A stretch of DNA of 55,805 nucleotides from Amazonocrinis nigriterrae CENA67 (GTDB taxonomy: Bacteria; Cyanobacteriota; Cyanobacteriia; Cyanobacteriales; Nostocaceae), in the NCBI RefSeq assembly GCF_016056305.1, contig NZ_JAECZC010000098.1, positions 1 to 55,805 on the forward strand, given 5' to 3'. Position numbers and translations under genes: made by a program. The notes below the pieces were generated by a model that was not told where the DNA came from, searched no databases, and saw only the letters and a program-made list of their open reading frames with translations. Shown here piece after piece: positions 18,085 through 27,959 of this stretch (position 1 is the first letter of the stretch; each line of letters begins with the position of its first letter).

Positions 18085-21000
18085 TTACTTTGCAGGCCAA
18101 GGAATCATTGGGTCACTGGCTAATTTTTTGGAAACTTCGTATGCACCAAAGCGGTTAAGGTGGCTAGGGTCAGAAAAGTAATCGTTGGCTTTGGGCCAAA
18201 GTTCGCTTAAATCCCGATAGATAAAGTTAGGATTGGTAGATAAATTTAACATATGTTGCTGAAATTCTTGCTCATATTTTTTGCGTACTGAGTCTAAATA
18301 TTCTGTGGTAAGAGGCATATTAACAAATACTAAGGAAATATTTTGTGCTTGAGTAAATTGCAGCATTTCTTGGAAGGCAACATTTTGTTCACCTTCTATT
18401 TGAAAAGATTTATAGTCGTTGTCATAATTTCCCGTAACTCTGGGGTGCTTTTGATAGTATCTAGCAGGATTGAAGCGTATAGATAAAGGTAGGAAACCAT
18501 CAAAATCAACTGATTGCTGCCCAGCGTCTTCTTCAGAATTGTCTGTTGTAGACTGTTTTGATGATGTAACAGTCTGAGTTGGAATGTTAACTAAAGGCAA
18601 AGATATCAGTTGTTTGTGCAATAAAGCTTTGATTTGGTCACGTTTTTGGTAGCTAGAAGAAATATGAGCTAATGCTTGATTTAACCACTGATTTAATGCT
18701 TGATAGCCGCTAATTTCCGGGTTCTGGTTTGACTGATCTTGCTTCTGTGTGGAATTTGCCGGATTTTTGAGTGAGTCTTCGCTACTTGGAGTTACTTGTG
18801 TTTTCTGCAACGCTTGTTTATACCCATTAGAAGCTGCGATCGCATTAAATGTCATATCTTCACGACCGCTGTTAAATGCACGGGAACCATCTGCCCAAAT
18901 AATCAGTTTTGGTAGTTCTGATGGTTCTAGGACTTGGCTAATGAGGAAGTTGACGACTTGTGCTGTGGCCCCGTTGATGCCAAAGTTAAAGACATCAACA
19001 TCAGGATAACCTTGATTTGCCAAGGCTTTGGAAAGTGCCACAGGATCAACTCCCCTCAAGGCGCGGGAGGAACCAATAATTAACACATCCGGAGGATTAC
19101 TGCTCTGAGCTAGTCGCTGTCTATACAATGCGAGTTGTTCATCTAATTGCCTCACATTGAAACTTGGCATCTGCGATCGCGCTGCTAACAAAATAGCAGC
19201 TGCGTTGGCTTTTTCCTTCAATGGTGCGGCTGTCAAATTCTTGGGTTGATTATCGTCACTTTGAGTAAACCCAGAAGCGTTAAAAGCACCACTTTTACTT
19301 AAAGAAGATTTTTTACTCGTGGTATTACTTAAAAATGCTGTTTTCTCTGTTTGATGATCCTCAGATTGAGATGATGGCTTTTCGTTTGGGGGTGAGGGGG
19401 GCGAAGCACTAGCCACTGGTGGCGAACTGGGCTGAATAGGAGTAATGAATCGACCGAAGAACCAATCAGTTTGCAGAGTCAGGAGTAATCCCAATGTCCC
19501 CCAAACTAAAGCAACCTTAACTCCTTGATAATCATAGTCTGGGGTTTCTGGCTGGTCAGCTTCTGTAAATACCTGCGTTGCTAGTAGCCACTTTTTGACT
19601 GTGCTAGTAGCAGTTGTCACCCAATCCCGCGCTACTTCTTTGACAAAACTTTGAACTTCTTCTGTAGTTAAGTCAGGACGGATAATTGGTTCGTTGGTTT
19701 CGGTGGTTAAAAGGTCGCCAACATATTCTGAAGTTGCAGCAAATTCTGGCGTAGCTTCTGGAACTAAACGCTGGCGATTTTCCCAATCTACGCCATGATG
19801 CCAAGATGGTTCTTTGTCACCAGCACGACGACCGTAGACTCTCACCCCACAAATGCCAGACAATTTTAATAAACGCAAAAATTGCGTCACTTTGTTAGCT
19901 ATTTGTTTGCGTGTTGGGCAAACAGGTGCATCACACATAACGTGCAATAAATCACCTTTTTGCAGCATAAATATGCGAATACCACCTGTTTTTAAACGCT
20001 GATTGAGGTCAGGATTGAGTAAGCGTTCTAGTAAAAAAATAATCGCTGGTAGATCGCCAGTAGCTGCTAATTCTAAGGCAGAAGTCGCAAGGGCTGGATG
20101 TTCCGCCGCAGGTAAAGCCAGCCAGTCAACCCATGCTGGTTGGTTTTCGTCTATTTGTCCGTAAATGGTGGCGGCAAGAATGCCTTGGGGAGCGATCGCT
20201 TCGAGTTGCGGTACAATCACCTCTAGGCATTTTGTCTTATCTGGTGCTGGTGTATCTGCTGCTGGTGAAACCGCTGGGCTGCAAAATAAATGTAAAGTTG
20301 ATTCTTTGAGAGTAGCTTGGACAGTTACTTTTAACTCAGATAATACCTCAGTTAACAGCATAGCGATCGCTTGCACATCCCCCCAACGCGCCCATTCTTT
20401 CAGCATCACCTCCGGGGGTGTCAAATCCACCTTTAACAGCCACTCTGGTGTTGTCTCACCACTGACTTGGGAAATAATGACTGCATCTTTGTAGCCAGAA
20501 AGCTTGAGATGGCGTAACTGCTGGGCAATTGTTTCTGCTAGCAGTGAAGCATCAGGGCTGTAGCTGGTCTGACAAAATACCCATAGGCGATTGATCACAG
20601 GTTGAGTGTCATCTTTTGGCTGATGCTGCTTGATTCTAACCTGTACCGCCACGCCCAATGCACTTAAAGTTTCGCTGAGATAGCGAGCGATGGCATTGGG
20701 ATCTCCGCGACGAGCTAAACTTTCATTAGGGATGATCAGCGCCCCACCCACTTGTCTAGACTTTTCCGAGTCCTCCAGGGCTTGCTTTACCTGTTCTAAG
20801 TGCCTTTCCAGTTGATTTAAATAAACCCGGTGGCACCATTGCGGCCGATATTCCCCTTTCTTCCGCCCATAGACAAATACTTGGTATATTGAGGGTTGTT
20901 CGCTGCTCGTCAGAACATCCAAGTCTGTTTGCTGTAGTGCGTGAAGTAAGTCAGACAGAGTGCGCCAGCGTTGAGGACACTCTGAACCTTCACAAAGAAT

Positions 21001-21111
21001 GTGTAGGTCATTTCCCCGCAACCGGACTTTAACTCCCAAAGAGTTAATTCCTGTTGCCTGGCTTACCCATTGCACTAACGATTGCTGACTATCTAGTAAT
21101 ACTGTTTTCAT
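18085..21111 (-). CDS. DUF1574-type SGNH-like protein with N-terminal repeat domains
   Basis: A 1008-residue protein. Residues 1-440 hold about four divergent repeats of roughly 100 residues, each with a GD-AI helix (GDPNAIARYLSETL), an LHV-C strand (LHILCEGSECP) and an LRLLKLSG-V-V/I-G strand. One membrane helix (residues ~530-550) and a Ser/Pro/Lys linker follow. The C-terminal 350 residues look like an SGNH hydrolase: block I IIGSSRAL, a FGINGAT Asn block, and SDPSHLNRFGA supplying Asp and His. It is placed just before the MBOAT gene, an arrangement typical of O-acylation systems (compare AlgJ/AlgX). The catalytic role and linkage are inferred. Confidence 0.8.
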   Translation of the reverse strand: MKTVLLDSQQSLVQWVSQATGINSLGVKVRLRGNDLHILCEGSECPQRWRTLSDLLHALQQTDLDVLTSSEQPSIYQVFVYGRKKGEYRPQWCHRVYLNQLERHLEQVKQALEDSEKSRQVGGALIIPNESLARRGDPNAIARYLSETLSALGVAVQVRIKQHQPKDDTQPVINRLWVFCQTSYSPDASLLAETIAQQLRHLKLSGYKDAVIISQVSGETTPEWLLKVDLTPPEVMLKEWARWGDVQAIAMLLTEVLSELKVTVQATLKESTLHLFCSPAVSPAADTPAPDKTKCLEVIVPQLEAIAPQGILAATIYGQIDENQPAWVDWLALPAAEHPALATSALELAATGDLPAIIFLLERLLNPDLNQRLKTGGIRIFMLQKGDLLHVMCDAPVCPTRKQIANKVTQFLRLLKLSGICGVRVYGRRAGDKEPSWHHGVDWENRQRLVPEATPEFAATSEYVGDLLTTETNEPIIRPDLTTEEVQSFVKEVARDWVTTATSTVKKWLLATQVFTEADQPETPDYDYQGVKVALVWGTLGLLLTLQTDWFFGRFITPIQPSSPPVASASPPSPPNEKPSSQSEDHQTEKTAFLSNTTSKKSSLSKSGAFNASGFTQSDDNQPKNLTAAPLKEKANAAAILLAARSQMPSFNVRQLDEQLALYRQRLAQSSNPPDVLIIGSSRALRGVDPVALSKALANQGYPDVDVFNFGINGATAQVVNFLISQVLEPSELPKLIIWADGSRAFNSGREDMTFNAIAASNGYKQALQKTQVTPSSEDSLKNPANSTQKQDQSNQNPEISGYQALNQWLNQALAHISSSYQKRDQIKALLHKQLISLPLVNIPTQTVTSSKQSTTDNSEEDAGQQSVDFDGFLPLSIRFNPARYYQKHPRVTGNYDNDYKSFQIEGEQNVAFQEMLQFTQAQNISLVFVNMPLTTEYLDSVRKKYEQEFQQHMLNLSTNPNFIYRDLSELWPKANDYFSDPSHLNRFGAYEVSKKLASDPMIPWPAK

Positions 21112-21330
21112 GGGCAGTTAACTTTACAGGAAGCGAGTATTGGGGTATATTGCCTGCACTTGTAAACTAGAACCATAGGTTTATCATACTTTGCAGTTTT
21201 TTTTTAACACTTTTGTTACCTTATGACCTTGCAAAATCGGCCAAGATAGTCTTGTACCATTGCAAGTTTCACAAATATCTATCGATAATGCGTTTCATTC
21301 TACTCATTTGCACTCAACCAAGAAATACCA

Positions 21331-21564
21331 ATGTCTTCTATTAACCAACAGTCCTCACAAAATCCTGGATTAAATCTGGTTTTGTTTAGCATTCCCCAAT
21401 CTCTCCTCTTACAACTAGGTACAGGCTCTATACTACTGCTGCTGACCACGGGAAAGCTCACAGCAAAAGCATTAGAATCTATAGGCGAAGCGAGTGAAGA
21501 ATTGTTTCGAGGCGATCGCCTACCCATTCTCCCCTTCCCAGATGACAGCGAATTTGACAATTAA
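21331..21564 (+). CDS. Small conserved hypothetical membrane-associated protein
   Basis: A 77-residue protein. It has a hydrophobic middle (LNLVLFSIPQSLLLQLGTGS and on to ILLLLTTG) and an acidic tail (LPILPFPDDSEFDN). The pattern is one I recognise only as a conserved cyanobacterial hypothetical. The opposite-strand frame over the same bases is less protein-like. The gene lies about 100 bases upstream of ppc on the same strand and may share a transcript. No function is known. Confidence 0.6.
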   Translation: MSSINQQSSQNPGLNLVLFSIPQSLLLQLGTGSILLLLTTGKLTAKALESIGEASEELFRGDRLPILPFPDDSEFDN

Positions 21565-21670
21565 AGTTAAAAAATATACTTAAGAATTAAATGCTCAGGA
21601 AAAAACCATGAGCCTAAATCGCCAAGATTAGAAACTGTCAACAGCAATCGGCTTTCAAAGAGCAAAAAAT

Positions 21671-24600
21671 ATGAGTTCTGTTTTATACTCTCTGTCTCAA
21701 GCTGCAAATTTCTACCCAGCGTCGGAATTATTTTTGCGTCATCGTCTCCAGATAGTGGAGGAATTGTGGGAAACTGTACTCCGGCAAGAATGCGGTCAAA
21801 ACATGGTGGATTTATTGCGGGAGTTACGCGCTTTATGTTCGCCGGAAGGACAAGCCACAAATGATCAAGCCTCTGCTGCTGTGAAATTGATTGAACAACT
21901 GAACATCAACGAAGCAATTCGGGCAGCTCGTGCCTTTGCTTTGTATTTTCAGCTGATTAACATCATAGAGCAGGAATATGAACAGCGGCAGCAATTGACC
22001 CGCTATTCGGAAGTAGAAACAGAATTGGTACATCAGGAAATTCAAACAAATACAACATATTCCTCAAACCAAAAAGAAGATGATGCCACTGTTGAGACAG
22101 AAATAGAAACAGAATGGCTAACTAAAAGTTGGCTTACCAAAGCCCAAGGAAAACAAAAAGGTACTTTTGCTACCTTGTTTCCCCATTTATATAGGCTGAA
22201 TGTACCACCCCAGCAAATTCAACGCCTCATTTCGCAACTGGATGTGCGATTAGTATTCACAGCACACCCGACAGAAATTGTCCGGCATACGATTCGAGAT
22301 AAACAGCGGCAAGTAGTCAACCTCTTACAAAAGCTGGATGTAGTAGAAAACCGCTCTGATAGTACGCTAGGAGGTTATCCTTGGGAATCAGCAGAATTAC
22401 GGGAAAAATTGCTCGAAGAAATTCGCCTGTGGTGGCGTACAGACGAACTGCATCAGTTTAAGCCCACAGTTCTGGATGAAGTAGATTATGCCCTACACTA
22501 CTTTCAAGAAGTGTTATTTGATGGCATTCCCCAGTTACATAAACGCTTGACATACGCTTTAGGTAAAACTTTTGCTTGGCTGCAACCACCGAGTAAAAAC
22601 TTTTGTTCTTTCGGTTCTTGGGTAGGTTCAGATAGAGATGGTAACCCCTCAGTCACCCCAGAAACCACCTGGAAAACAGCTTGCTATCAGCGTAAAATGG
22701 TGCTGGAAAGATATATCAAGTCAGTCAAGCAGCTGATAGAGTTACTCAGTGTATCGATGCATTGGAGTGATGTTTTACCGGACTTGCTGGAATCTCTAGA
22801 ATTAGACCAGTCGCAATTAAGTGAAGTATACGACGCATTGGCACTGCGTTATCGCCAAGAACCCTATCGGCTCAAACTATCTTACGTGCTGAAACGGTTG
22901 GAAAATACACGCGATCGCAATCTTGCTCTATATAATAGAGAAACGCCAAAAAACGAAGACGCACCCATGTATCGTTCGGGGTCAGAGTTTTTAGCAGAAT
23001 TGCGGTTAATTCACCGGAACTTGACGGAAACAGGTTTAAGTTGTCGAGAGTTGGAAAATCTCATCAGTCAAGTCGAAATTTTTGACTTTAATTTAACCCA
23101 GCTAGATATTCGTCAAGAATCATCCCGCCATTCTGACGCCTTGAATGAGATTCTAGAATACCTGCAAATATTGCCCCAATCTTACAACGATTTATCTGAA
23201 GAACAAAGAGTTGCTTGGCTAACAGGAGAACTACAAACCCGTAGACCTTTAATACCCGCAGAATTGCCATTTTCTGAAAAAACCAACGATGTCATTCAAA
23301 CCTTCCGCATCGTGCGATCGCTGCAACAAGAATTTGGTATCAACATCTGCCAAACTTACATTATCAGCATGTGCCGCCAAGTTAGCGACGTACTGGAAGT
23401 TTTGCTGTTAGCCAAAGAAGCTAGACTGTTTGACCCCGCCATTGCAGTGGGAAGCATTCAAGTTGTTCCCCTATTTGAAACCGTAGAAGACTTGCAACGC
23501 TCCAGAAGCGTCATGCGAGAATTGTTTGAACTCCCCCTATATCGCGCCTTACTAGCCGGCGGCTACGCAGCAAACACAGATAACTCTCCCTCATCCCCCT
23601 CATCCCCCTCATCTCCCCCCTCACTCCTCACTCCCAACTTACAAGAAGTCATGCTGGGGTATTCCGACAGCAACAAAGACTCAGGCTTTTTAAGTAGTAA
23701 CTGGGAAATTCATAAAGCCCAAAAATCACTGCAAAAAATCGCAGAAGAGTATGGCGTGAATTTGCGAATCTTCCACGGACGCGGCGGTTCTGTGGGGCGT
23801 GGTGGCGGCCCAGCTTATGAGGCGATTTTAGCTCAACCAGGCCACAGTATTAACGGGCGAATCAAAATTACCGAACAAGGAGAAGTTTTAGCCTCTAAAT
23901 ATTCATTGTTGGACTTGGCTTTGTACAATTTAGAGACAATCACCACCGCTGTGATTCAAGCCAGTTTGCTACGAACCGGGTTTGATGATATCGAACCTTG
24001 GAATGAAATCATGGAAGAATTAGCAGCGCGATCGCGTCAACATTATCGCAATCTCATCTACGAACAACCTGATTTTATCGACTTTTTCCACCAAGTCACC
24101 CCCATCGAAGAAATTAGCCAACTACAAATTAGTTCCCGTCCAGCGCGGCGTCCATCTGGCAAAAAAGATTTAAGCAGTTTGCGGGCTATTCCTTGGGTAT
24201 TTAGCTGGACGCAAACCCGATTTTTGCTGCCTTCTTGGTACGGTGTTGGTACAGCTTTGCAAGAATTCTTGAATGAAGAACCAGAAGAACACCTGAAATT
24301 ACTCGGCTACTTTTATCTCAAATGGCCCTTTTTCAAAATGGTGATTTCCAAAGCAGAAATGACCTTAGCAAAAGTGGACATCCAAATGGCACACCATTAT
24401 GTGCAAGAGTTGTCTAACCCTGAAGACAAAGCCAGATTTGAAAAAGTTTTTGAGCAAATTGCCAGCGAATTCTATCTAACCAGGGATTTAGTATTGAAAA
24501 TCACTGGTCATAAGCGCCTCTTAGATGGCGATCCGATATTGCAACGTTCAGTACAATTACGTAATGGAACAATTGTACCGCTAGGGTTCATCCAGGTTTC

Positions 24601-24742
24601 TTTACTCAAGCGCCTCCGCCAGTCCCAAAATTCCACAGTCACCTCTGGAGTAATTCACTCCCGTTACAGCAAAGGAGAGTTATTGCGAGGCGCATTGTTA
24701 ACTATTAATGGTATTGCTGCCGGTATGAGAAATACTGGTTGA
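21671..24742 (+). CDS. ppc: Phosphoenolpyruvate carboxylase
   Basis: Adds bicarbonate to PEP to make oxaloacetate, the main anaplerotic reaction of cyanobacteria. It has 1023 residues. Catalytic blocks are [13 protein letters not shown] near residue 195, [14 protein letters not shown] near 700, and the C-terminal MRNTG that closes the active site. [11 protein letters not shown] marks the PEP region. A Ser/Pro-rich insert ([15 protein letters not shown], about residues 636-655) sits just before [18 protein letters not shown]. It is coded by the pyrimidine-rich repeat described separately and interrupts the normal loop without breaking the frame. The enzyme otherwise looks intact. Confidence 0.97.
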   Translation: MSSVLYSLSQAANFYPASELFLRHRLQIVEELWETVLRQECGQNMVDLLRELRALCSPEGQATNDQASAAVKLIEQLNINEAIRAARAFALYFQLINIIEQEYEQRQQLTRYSEVETELVHQEIQTNTTYSSNQKEDDATVETEIETEWLTKSWLTKAQGKQKGTFATLFPHLYRLNVPPQQIQRLISQLDVRLVFTAHPTEIVRHTIRDKQRQVVNLLQKLDVVENRSDSTLGGYPWESAELREKLLEEIRLWWRTDELHQFKPTVLDEVDYALHYFQEVLFDGIPQLHKRLTYALGKTFAWLQPPSKNFCSFGSWVGSDRDGNPSVTPETTWKTACYQRKMVLERYIKSVKQLIELLSVSMHWSDVLPDLLESLELDQSQLSEVYDALALRYRQEPYRLKLSYVLKRLENTRDRNLALYNRETPKNEDAPMYRSGSEFLAELRLIHRNLTETGLSCRELENLISQVEIFDFNLTQLDIRQESSRHSDALNEILEYLQILPQSYNDLSEEQRVAWLTGELQTRRPLIPAELPFSEKTNDVIQTFRIVRSLQQEFGINICQTYIISMCRQVSDVLEVLLLAKEARLFDPAIAVGSIQVVPLFETVEDLQRSRSVMRELFELPLYRALLAGGYAANTDNSPSSPSSPSSPPSLLTPNLQEVMLGYSDSNKDSGFLSSNWEIHKAQKSLQKIAEEYGVNLRIFHGRGGSVGRGGGPAYEAILAQPGHSINGRIKITEQGEVLASKYSLLDLALYNLETITTAVIQASLLRTGFDDIEPWNEIMEELAARSRQHYRNLIYEQPDFIDFFHQVTPIEEISQLQISSRPARRPSGKKDLSSLRAIPWVFSWTQTRFLLPSWYGVGTALQEFLNEEPEEHLKLLGYFYLKWPFFKMVISKAEMTLAKVDIQMAHHYVQELSNPEDKARFEKVFEQIASEFYLTRDLVLKITGHKRLLDGDPILQRSVQLRNGTIVPLGFIQVSLLKRLRQSQNSTVTSGVIHSRYSKGELLRGALLTINGIAAGMRNTG
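23584..23635. repeat. Pyrimidine-rich tandem repeat inside ppc
   Basis: CTCATCCCC-type units, the same class found between genes at 10441, 25815 and 44400, lie inside the ppc coding frame. They encode a Ser/Pro-rich stretch in a loop before the [15 protein letters not shown] block. The frame is kept, so this is a tolerated in-frame expansion. Confidence 0.85.
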
Positions 24743-24744
24743 AA

Positions 24745-24933
24745 AGTCAGTTGTCAGTTGTTGGTAGTCAGTGGTAAAACATATACAAATGACCCTCGTT
24801 CTTCGTTAACGCTACCACTTCGTTAACACCAATTGTTCATAGGAAAGCAGGTGTTTCAATAAAGTAAACCTGTCCACCACGCTAGTTCACAACTGACAAC
24901 TGACAACTGACTAATGACTAATGACTAATGACT
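24745..24933. repeat. Heptamer tandem repeats around the 84-residue gene start
   Basis: TCAGTTG-type copies at 24745-24774 and an ACAACTG/CTAATGA array at 24889-24933 border this gap. The last repeat unit supplies the ATG used by the next gene. The middle (24775-24888) shows no gene. Confidence 0.75.
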
Positions 24934-25182
24934 AAAAATCGAGTTTTAATTTGTACTTTTTTGGCACTGTCATCAGGTTTTTTTAGTGCTTACATCGGTG
25001 GACAAATCACCTTAATGATGCATAGCCAGAAGTGTCAAAACCAGCCTTGGGGTTTCAAACAAGCCTGTAACACTTTGATCACACCAGGGGCAATGTGGCA
25101 AGGCAGCACAACAGGACTGTGGACAGGTACAATTTTAGGGGCCTTCGTTGGTGGTTCAGTGACACGCCGATATCGTTATTAG
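24928..25182 (+). CDS. Small membrane protein of unknown function
   Basis: An 84-residue protein. Two hydrophobic segments are present, about residues 7-30 (VLICTFLALSSGFFSAYIGG) and 55-78 (TGLWTGTILGAFVGG), with two Cys in a polar loop between. A basic tail (RRYRY) suggests a cytoplasmic C-terminus. The start ATG 24928 lies in the last unit of a heptamer array, and no clear ribosome site precedes it. The family is not recognised. It is flanked on both sides by tandem repeats. Confidence 0.55.
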   Translation: MTKNRVLICTFLALSSGFFSAYIGGQITLMMHSQKCQNQPWGFKQACNTLITPGAMWQGSTTGLWTGTILGAFVGGSVTRRYRY

Positions 25183-25242
25183 TCAGTTGTCAGTGGTTAG
25201 TCGTCAGTTGTCAGTGGTTATCAGTTATCAGTCAACTATCCG
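25183..25242. repeat. Heptamer tandem repeat (CAGTTGT type)
   Basis: Repeated CAGTTGTCAGTGGTTAGT-like units directly after the stop codon of the 84-residue gene. They run into the 3' end of the minus-strand gene that follows. Confidence 0.8.
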
Positions 25243-25618
25243 TTGTTGCAGTGCTTGATTCTAAATTACTTAAGCTTTTCCAAGAGTTGGTGCTGGTGTC
25301 AAAGCAATGCCAAGTTCCATCTTGATTTTTCTGATAGCAAAATAAAGTGCGATCGCAACCGTTCAAATTGTCAGTTAAATAATAGACGATTCCTCGAAAA
25401 GGAAAAGTTTTACGACTCAGCCGTTTAGCTACTGCATGATTTGGACATTCAACGATAAACACCGTTCGTTCATTCAGGTAACCTAATGAGAAGATGCACA
25501 TTCGTAAAATCGCCCTGAGCCAACCTTCAGAATTCTCAAAGTAATCATCAATAATTTTGTTGGTCAGTGCTTTTTCGAGGCTGCGGTCTTTGTCGTGAGG
25601 ATTTTTTTCGCCAGACAT
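25232..25618 (-). CDS. Hypothetical protein, 128 residues
   Basis: A 128-residue soluble protein starting MSGEKNPHDKDRSLEKAL, with AGGTGA about 6 bases before ATG 25618. It contains a hydrophobic patch (ILRMCIFSLGYLNERTVFIV) and several Cys and His residues (VECPNHAV, GCDRTLFCYQK, WHCFDT). The Cys pattern could bind a metal or be incidental. The family is not recognised. The 3' end overlaps a tandem repeat, so the last ten or so residues may be recently acquired. Confidence 0.6.
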   Translation of the reverse strand: MSGEKNPHDKDRSLEKALTNKIIDDYFENSEGWLRAILRMCIFSLGYLNERTVFIVECPNHAVAKRLSRKTFPFRGIVYYLTDNLNGCDRTLFCYQKNQDGTWHCFDTSTNSWKSLSNLESSTATTDS

Positions 25619-25887
25619 TATATCACCTTCTGCTACACTGATGCTTCGAGGTTAATCAAAATTCTGAAAACTGACAAGTGTACACGCACGTTGTTTAAAA
25701 ATACTATTGATACTTAATATATAAGTATATTTCAATATACGTAACAAGCCTGGCAGCCTACATACACCAACATACACAAGCAGAAGAAAACTATCCTTAG
25801 ATAGATAAATATCTCCTCCCCTGCTGCCCCGCTCCCCCGCTCCTCATGGCTGGTAAAATCTAGCTGTAGTATAAAGAGCAAATTGTC
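25619..25887. other. Divergent intergenic region, no gene
   Basis: It holds the leaders of the minus-strand gene at 25232-25618 and of the plus-strand gene at 25888-26190, and a short pyrimidine-rich CTCCCC run near 25815. No gene or RNA is recognised. Confidence 0.55.
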
Positions 25888-26190
25888 ATGTCTGTTGAAA
25901 CTAACCAGGGAAATTCCACTAAGGGCGCTGATGCTATTGATGAAGCGATCGCCAAAGGAATAGATTTTGATGGTACTCCCATTCCGCCTGCGAAGCTAGA
26001 CCTGTATAACAAAGTCATGGCATTAGAAGCAAATAGACAGCGCAGTGGTGTATCTAATACTATGCGATCGCGCATCGTGCGAATTGGCGCTAAGCACATT
26101 CCCCAAGCAGAACTCGATCAACAACTGGTAGAAGCTGGTTTTGCCCCCCTCAAAGAAAAAGAAATTGCCTTTTTCTACGGCGGTAAATAA
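25888..26190 (+). CDS. Conserved cyanobacterial protein, DUF4090-like
   Basis: A 100-residue hydrophilic protein. Its central block GTPIPPAKLDLYNKVMALEA followed by NRQRSGVSNTMRSRIVRIGA and the ending APLKEKEIAFFYGGK are strongly patterned, and I recognise them as a family common to cyanobacteria (recalled as DUF4090, moderately sure). There is no membrane segment or signal. The gene stands alone between repeat-rich spacers and converges on the DUF3370 gene, with a hairpin between. No function is established. Confidence 0.75.
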   Translation: MSVETNQGNSTKGADAIDEAIAKGIDFDGTPIPPAKLDLYNKVMALEANRQRSGVSNTMRSRIVRIGAKHIPQAELDQQLVEAGFAPLKEKEIAFFYGGK

Positions 26191-26198
26191 ATATTTTA

Positions 26199-26260
26199 CT
26201 TTGTGCCTTAGTGCCTTTGTGGTTCAAAATTTTTTATCACAAAGACACTAAGACACAAAG
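26199..26260. terminator. Bidirectional terminator or dispersed inverted repeat
   Basis: Arms of 23 bases (CTTTGTGCCTTAGTGCCTTT and on; mirrored at 26238-26260) with two mismatches, around a T-rich 16-base loop. The repeat sits between two convergent genes. CTTTGTGCCTTAGTGC-type repeats are also known as dispersed cyanobacterial repeats, so the role is not certain. Confidence 0.6.
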
Positions 26261-26267
26261 AGTTTTA

Positions 26268-27701
26268 TTAGTATAATTTTTCCAAAGTTCTCACAGTCAG
26301 GACTTGGGGAGGTGTAGAATCTGGTGGATAAATCAAATCTACTTGTATTTGGCGCTGAGTCGAGGGTGGCATGACAAGCTGTAGCAATGGGTCTAAAACT
26401 TGCCCAGTTCTGTGCCATAAATGCACGTAGCGCGTTTTCTGTTGCCCTTGGTCGTCAACATACCGTAACCTAACTGTGCCTCGGAAAAACGGAAAATCAA
26501 GGGATGGTTTACGGAAACGTATACCACCTTGAGATAATTTATTTTCCTTTAAAGGTGTTTCAAAAGTTACAGTTACAGTTTGAGTTTGGTTAGTAGAATT
26601 GCTTAGAGGTAAACTGAGATTATATTCCACCCCATAGTTACCGTGAGCTTCGTATGCTGTATCAGGATAGCGTACTAGCATTTTTGCTGTTTGGATTTGT
26701 TGAGTACCCAATTGACCACCCCGCAAGGTAACTAAAGTATAGGAAATACCTTTGCCAGGATGAGGAATGGTGAGAGTCTTAGCTTTGGGGTTATCCACTA
26801 GTGTTGCTTGCCATTGGGAACCTTGAGAAACACCAGCGACACGGCCATAAATCATTGCGCCACCAGTAGCATCTGGAGGTGTTGGAGTTTTATCTCGTGG
26901 CCCGGCGAAGTTTCCAGTATTAAGTAAAGTTTGCCATTCTGTGAGAGTGGGGGCGCGATCGCTACCGTCAGAATTTTTCTTAGCAAACATTGCCAAGCTA
27001 GCTGTATAAACTTTACCGCTACTACGCAACCGCAGAAAGCTAGACCGACCATTTATTGGCTTTTCCAAATTTCGCACAGGAATGGGATGATTTAGCAACA
27101 TCCGGCTTTGTCCTGGCGGAATGACTAGCTTTGCGGAAAAATCAGCTTGGCGAACACCCCGAAGTACATCGCTAACAGCGCGATCGCCTGGCCCTGAGTA
27201 AGCCTTACCATCATTATTGTCTACGTAGGGAGGTAAGGTAACAAAGGGTGCATCCTGCATCAAATAACTTGCCCCTTGCAACACATCTACTGTTACAGGC
27301 TGCTTACTTGGGTTATGCAGAATTACACCCAAATAAAGTGTTTGTAAATCCTTGGGAGTGTGGGTATAGTGATGGGCAAATAAGTCAAAGCGTCCTTGAA
27401 AAGGAAAATTGAGGTGTGCTGCTGGGACTTTTTTCCCATTTGGAGGAAAAGTAGAAAGTAAAATCCCTTCAGTTTTTATCCATTCTGGGCTGTTGCTGTT
27501 GAAGACGGGTATTGTATCTAACTTCCCAGGTAAAGGGCGCACTTCCCCAGATTGGATAATTTCTTGGGGTGCTGGCTTCGGTGAAGTTTGGGCGACTGCT
27601 GAACCATCGCGATTTAATTTAAAAGTTGTGTATCCAACGCTTGGGATAATAGCAAGTCCTAATAGAAGTATAAATACAGAAGATGATAGCTTTACTGACA
27701 T
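26268..27701 (-). CDS. DUF3370-family exported protein
   Basis: About 477 residues from ATG 27701 (MSVKLSSSVFILLLGLAIIP), chosen over a TTG five codons upstream. The N-terminus is a signal peptide or anchor, followed by a Pro-rich linker (TSPKPAPQEIIQSGEVRPLP). The body carries recurrent beta-type blocks (FAHHYTHTPKDLQTLYLGVI, LHNPSKQPVTVDVLQGASYL, SRMLLNHPIPV) that I associate with DUF3370 of cyanobacteria. It probably acts in the periplasm or on the cell surface; function unknown. It converges on the DUF4090-like gene. Confidence 0.8.
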   Translation of the reverse strand: MSVKLSSSVFILLLGLAIIPSVGYTTFKLNRDGSAVAQTSPKPAPQEIIQSGEVRPLPGKLDTIPVFNSNSPEWIKTEGILLSTFPPNGKKVPAAHLNFPFQGRFDLFAHHYTHTPKDLQTLYLGVILHNPSKQPVTVDVLQGASYLMQDAPFVTLPPYVDNNDGKAYSGPGDRAVSDVLRGVRQADFSAKLVIPPGQSRMLLNHPIPVRNLEKPINGRSSFLRLRSSGKVYTASLAMFAKKNSDGSDRAPTLTEWQTLLNTGNFAGPRDKTPTPPDATGGAMIYGRVAGVSQGSQWQATLVDNPKAKTLTIPHPGKGISYTLVTLRGGQLGTQQIQTAKMLVRYPDTAYEAHGNYGVEYNLSLPLSNSTNQTQTVTVTFETPLKENKLSQGGIRFRKPSLDFPFFRGTVRLRYVDDQGQQKTRYVHLWHRTGQVLDPLLQLVMPPSTQRQIQVDLIYPPDSTPPQVLTVRTLEKLY

Positions 27702-27959
27702 GAATGTTAATTTCAAGGTAGCTGTAGTATCAAAGAGGACTGATTGTCACTACAAGTTCCAGAAAGACGATTTAGAAAAGTGCGATCGCTATTTTGACAG
27801 TGATATTGCAAAATATTCAGGTACTAGCTGATATACCTACTTCTAGCCTGTCGCTACAATTTTTAGTTTTCAGATGAAAATACTTGACATACTTTAATTA
27901 TTTGAAACACTACGCTAAATTTAAAGTAAGTTTTGATTTTTGACTTAGGAGTCAATGCA

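Noticed and set aside
21300-21560. Minus-strand frame opposite the 77-residue gene
   Set aside because: Composition is not protein-like; the plus-strand frame has a conserved pattern and ends near ppc.
27409-27831. Plus-strand frame of 140 codons near the DUF3370 gene
   Set aside because: It lies antisense to the DUF3370 start and shows no family pattern.
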